Made by a program: the position numbers and the translations under genes
The notes under the pieces: model-generated
Told to the model about the DNA's origin: nothing
Seen by the model: only the letters and a program-made list of their open reading frames with translations
Databases searched by the model: none
From: Marisa cornuarietis
Taxonomy: Eukaryota; Mollusca; Gastropoda; Architaenioglossa; Ampullariidae
Assembly: GCA_004794655.1 (NCBI GenBank)
Contig: SMMW01000554.1
Location: 11,611,501 to 11,675,500 of the forward strand
Reading direction: 5' to 3'
DNA: 64,000 nucleotides
Shown here: piece after piece, positions 59,633 through 64,000 of the stretch
Position numbering within the stretch: position 1 is the first letter of the stretch
Layout of the letters: each line of letters starts with the position of its first letter

Positions 59633-62600
59633 ATGAGTGGTGGAGAGACCCAAGCACCCAAAGAAAAAGCACACTCTCATCTTCTGAGGAGAGCATCAAG
59701 TCAGAAAATGGCTCTTAAAGAAAAGATTGTACAAATCTACGAAGCTTTCTTTCAGGTATGATGAAATCACCATTAGCTCTTATAATTTTAAAGATAGGTT
59801 ATTATGCACATGAGAGGACAAGTACATCAGACAACTAGAGTTGTTAGTATTTCAACTATTTATATTTTTAATACAAAAAAGTTATTGACTTGGATGCTGA
59901 CGCTTGAATAAAACAAATGAAATCATTTTGTACTCATCTTTGAAAAACAATTATTGTCTGAGACGTCTAGTTCAACCTTAAAATCAAATTTATTATCATA
60001 ATTTAACTGTAAACTACTATTCATGCTTCACTCTTCTGCATTTCTTCAACTTCAATTAATAGATTGCTTAGTTTTCTGATCAACACTGACTAGCTTCAGG
60101 TCTTTGTTGTGTTTTTATGTGTGGTGTACATGTTTCTTCCTCACATCCCTTGATGTGAAGTACAGCTAAAAGGGCAAAGTGCTTTATACAAATGAAATAT
60201 TATTATTAAAGGAGTTGTCTGGTTACTAATTATATAGTGACATCAAAGGTGAACAATTTAATGCTTCTTTCAAATACAGTAGATTGAATGCTGATAAAAT
60301 CTGTTGCATATTGTTCATTGCAGGAATGTTTAAGAAATGGCAGTAATTAAAGAATTCTAATACTGGAAAAACACATGATATGCCGATGGCTATTAGTACT
60401 ATTAAAATTAAATAATCATATGTTTAACCATTGAAATAACAAATTTAGTACTGTACCAAAAGATGAATAATGTAGCAAGCTAATTCTAACAAGACTCAAG
60501 ATTCAGATAAGGGAAAACATAGATGTAAAAAGACAAAAAACTCTGCACAATAGTTTGCCTTGATGAGGACTCTTAAATATCTTTCAGAGAAATATGTAAA
60601 CTGATCTCCTTAGTAATAAACATTGACTCAAAATTCTCCGTTTCTATTTTTATTTGTCTCATATTTTCCCCCTCATCTTTTAAACTCACTCTTTTGTTTT
60701 TGTGGGGTGAGTGTTGTTCCTGACTCGTAGCAGATGCTTTCATGCAAATGTTTGAGTAATATTTGTGTAACTATGTTAAAATAATTTTTTTTGTCCATTT
60801 ATACTTTATACTGATATACTTTTAGTTCTAAATGGAACTGAGATGGAAATTTGGTAAACTCAAATTTTTTTTTCAGGGAGATGACCCATCTTATGGCAAT
60901 CCCAATTTTTGGGATGAGTTGTTCTTGTTAAGGGTATGTAGTTTAGCACAGACTGACTTTTTTAACACTTGATAATTAGTGTAAAATTAATAGTAGCTTT
61001 GCTATAGACCAGTGATCAGAGGGAGGATTTTAATAGCTTATGTAAGGCAGCATAGCTAGTAATGTGATAGTGTGGAAATGTTACATTATGACCATATAGT
61101 GATTTAACTCTTCCTATACAGCTGGCACCTGCAGCAGCAGGAACATGCTCTTTGTAGAAAAAATGAAAAGTATCATCATTAGTTCCCAAAGCCATTCTTC
61201 ATTATCATTTTGGAGGAAACACTTGTGGGAAAATGAAAGGCAGATATGCAGGGTACTTCACTTTACAACTCAAGAAAACCAATTTCAATTCTGATATCTT
61301 AATTAAGCAAAGCTCTTAGAAGTACATGTTTTTTTTATCCTAACCATGGAGCCATGTTTAAAACAATTTTTATATTTCAAGCACTTTTGCTAAATATGAT
61401 TTCATGTATGTTGTTTTTTTCAGGTAAATACAGGCTTTATTGAAAATGAGATTGAAAAGTTAAATGGAGAGAGTCTTCTCAGTCTCAAGGTAAGTAAGAA
61501 ATGAATAAACGGTTTTTGGTAAATTATGATCTTATAGTAGCAAAGTATTATTATTATTATTATTATAATACTTAACATTAGATTTTAAAAATAAGTATTT
61601 ATTATTCTCTTTTGTGAACTTGAATTCATTGGTTAATTAATATTCATGGTATATCACAACTTTGGAGCTTAAGTGACCAGGTACAGTCCCTTAAAATCAC
61701 AATTAATATTTTGTTCTATTCCCCCTTGTTTTCTTTTATAATGTAACCACAGTATTCAAAGCAAATTTGAGTTTTTCTGAAGAAAGTAATTCTGTATCAT
61801 GTGTAGGACAACTTCAACCTACTGTTTTTCCGAGCAACAGACTGCCTTAAGCAAGATCACCCTATCAGAGTTGCCAATGCATTGCAGGTACGCAGTCAAA
61901 ATCTTGGAATTGATGACACTTCTAGTTGTTAAAGGCTAAACAGTTTTTAAACAGTTTGAATTACAGAAGTTAATCTTGTTTGTTTCATGTGATTAGATTT
62001 GTGCTTTGTTACTGATAAACAGAGGAATTAAGAAATCCATAATCCAGAACTAAAAAAAAAAATCATTTTTTATATCAGAAGTTTGAGCAGAAGATTTTTG
62101 AGTACTGTTCTCAAACAAGTTTTTTGTCCCATAAATCCAAATACTGTCTGCCTCCTTTTTACTGATGCCATTCAGAAAATTTGAAGACTGGAGTTGGAAG
62201 ATATATGGCTGAGAAAACAATTTTTATGTTAATGTTTCAACTTGAAGGTAGAAGATTTGTACTTATCTTTCTGTCTGCATTGTTAGACTCTGTGTGCATT
62301 GGTGCGAGGAATATTCAACAAAAGTCTAGGCAACTATGGCTTTGACGTCATCAACATACTAATCGGATTTGACTCTGCAGAAACTGTGATGCAGGTAATC
62401 TTTAGTGAAATCTGCACCTCCAAGATCTACAGGTCCAGTCCAATAAAAGTGCAGATCTACTTCATGTTAAGCGTTATATATTCAAGTGAAATGCAACACA
62501 GAGTGTATGATATTTCTTAAAGTTTTGAGAATGTTAGCAAGAAATGCATCTGAAAGATCTAAAGATATTTTAGTCAGTGTAAATTATTTTAGAAGTCCAA

Positions 62601-64000
62601 AATGTTCTCTTCATTTTTAGATTTTATGACCTGGACCCTCACCTGGAATTCAATGTGACATACTAGCAATCTTTTTGAAACTGAAAGCAGTTTTTTCATT
62701 TCTGTTAACTGTTAGTTATGCATGTGATTTATCCAATTTCCTTTCTTAAAGCCTTGCCAGATTTTCATATAAAGACAATTTTTTGTGCATATATTTTTGT
62801 CTTTGTTTTTATGTGTGTGCGTGTGCATGCGCACATGAATACTTTCATGTGGGTGCATTTTGTTTTCAATCAGACATTGATAGACAGCCTTAATGGATTC
62901 TTGACTGGAGATTATGTATCAGGCCTGAAGCTGCTGACACTAAAGCTGCTGCTGGTTTTCATTACGGTACAGTTTCCATTCTAGTTGTTTTCATTGTGTT
63001 GAAGAGATTTGTTTCCAGCATTATATGGGCTGCTTCATGTACTGTGTATTCTTAACATAGTATCTTTGCAATTAATTTTTTTATGGTAAGTTTTTAAAAT
63101 GGTATATTGTTTGACATTGCCTTTAGACCATGCCAGAAAGGTTTTGAGGACTATACCAATGTACCACCAGAGAGAAAAAGAGAGAGAGGTTGGGGGAAAG
63201 CAGACAGACAAACTGATAATATATTTTATGTCTTTTGCTCTCGGATAACATTTACTGAACCACAGCTCTGAGCAGTTTTTAAATTTCTTGTCTAGGATAG
63301 TAGTTCAGTGTGTATTTGTATTTTGTTATTTCAGGCTGCTGACAACATAAGTCAAAACACATTGCTGGAATACATTATGATGAATAGTGTTTTTGAAGCA
63401 CTCATACAGGTATGTGTCTTATACTGTCTTGGTCTGATAGCAGGAGAAAACAATGGTTAATATTTTGCTTAAGCTAAATGATACTACCTTTTAAATTCAC
63501 TCACATCTGGTGCACTGGTTCATCACATGCAGTAACCTGGGCTTAAATAAGGAGTTACAGTCTGCATTCATCATCTCCATCTTAGTAATATTCATATGTT
63601 GTTAGAAATTGTGGCATTTCCTTGACAGACAGCCAAATCATGATCATCTGAAGGAGTAAGCAGTGAAAAGATTCTAGCATTTATAGTGTTTGCTGCCATC
63701 TTCAAAACTGATAGAACAAGAACTATTTATACATTGTTCTGTTTCTGAGTCATGAGTTCACACTAAAAAATATCAGACATTATCTTCAATATGTAAACCT
63801 AGACTTCTCGCCTCTGTTTTTTTCCAGATCTTTCCTTTGTTTCATACTCATGTGGCAATTTTTACTGCATGTTTTCTTCATGTTATCTATACAATTTTTG
63901 ATCACAATTTTAATTTCTGGTAAGAGAATAATGTTTATATTGGGCAGATCCTTGGACATCCCACACAACGACAAGTGCTTGGTCATGATGCAGCCTTGGT
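59633..64000 (+). CDS. ARMH3: Armadillo-like helical domain-containing protein 3, 5' part
   Basis: Eight exons, all in phase 0 with GT-AG borders: 59633-59755 (start ATG), 60877-60933, 61424-61489, 61807-61887, 62287-62394, 62874-62966, 63335-63409 and 63948 to beyond the window edge. The protein starts [14 protein letters not shown]. It then follows human ARMH3 (C10orf76) step by step: [94 protein letters not shown] and ILGHPTQRQ. In vertebrates the protein binds the phosphatidylinositol 4-kinase PI4KB and GBF1 and supports Golgi/trans-Golgi lipid signalling. Only about the first quarter is present; the rest lies to the right. Confidence 0.95.
60125..60215 (+). repeat. Short LINE-type 3' tail in ARMH3 intron 1
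   Basis: AAAGGGCAAAGTGCTTTATAC followed by AAATGAAATATTATTATTA has the shape of the 3' tails of the non-LTR copies elsewhere in this window. No other element sequence is recognisable. Confidence 0.3.

Overview
This is nuclear DNA from an animal, most likely a lophotrochozoan and plausibly a mollusc. The sequence is AT-rich, the genes are split by many GT-AG introns, and microsatellites and transposon relics are dense. The encoded proteins are conserved animal proteins at invertebrate-level divergence. The mollusc assignment is an inference from overall style and repeat content; no species can be named from the sequence alone.

Five protein-coding loci can be supported. Their coordinates were rebuilt by hand from open frames, splice signals and intron phase. 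(1) At 672-1912 (-) is one large exon of an unrecognised serine-rich protein. (2) At 9705-26200 (+) lies a 14-exon gene recognisable as UIMC1/RAP80, the ubiquitin-binding subunit of the BRCA1-A DNA-repair complex; its N-terminus is not securely located. (3) At 35656-47543 (+) is a two-exon gene for a predicted type I membrane protein: signal peptide, two Ig-like domains, transmembrane helix and short tail. Its two exons are 10.9 kb apart and join in frame. (4) At 53437-57469 (-) is LRP2BP, a Sel1-repeat partner of megalin, lacking only a short last exon. (5) At 59633-64000 (+) are the first eight exons of ARMH3 (C10orf76), which runs off the window.

The rest is a layered transposon graveyard. 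A complete but decayed hAT transposon (4303-8050) has a perfect 8-bp target duplication and carries a retroposon inside its transposase gene. At 30.4-31.8 kb a tRNA-Asp-derived SINE sits in a short hAT element, which sits in a Ty3/gypsy remnant. Other elements are a Tigger-like element (19129-19736), an element with 9-bp target repeats and internally tandem ends (21462-22152), a MITE with TACCGTAAATTTCG ends (33086-33474), a second Ty3/gypsy gag-protease relic (41866-43740), L2/CR1-like LINE pieces with ATT-repeat tails, an RTE-like LINE piece, and at least four tRNA-derived SINE copies.

The genes do not form an operon or pathway. Novelty candidates are the two-exon Ig receptor, a possible UIMC1 SUMO-binding exon interrupted by an in-frame TAA beside the hAT insertion, and the nested transposon loci.
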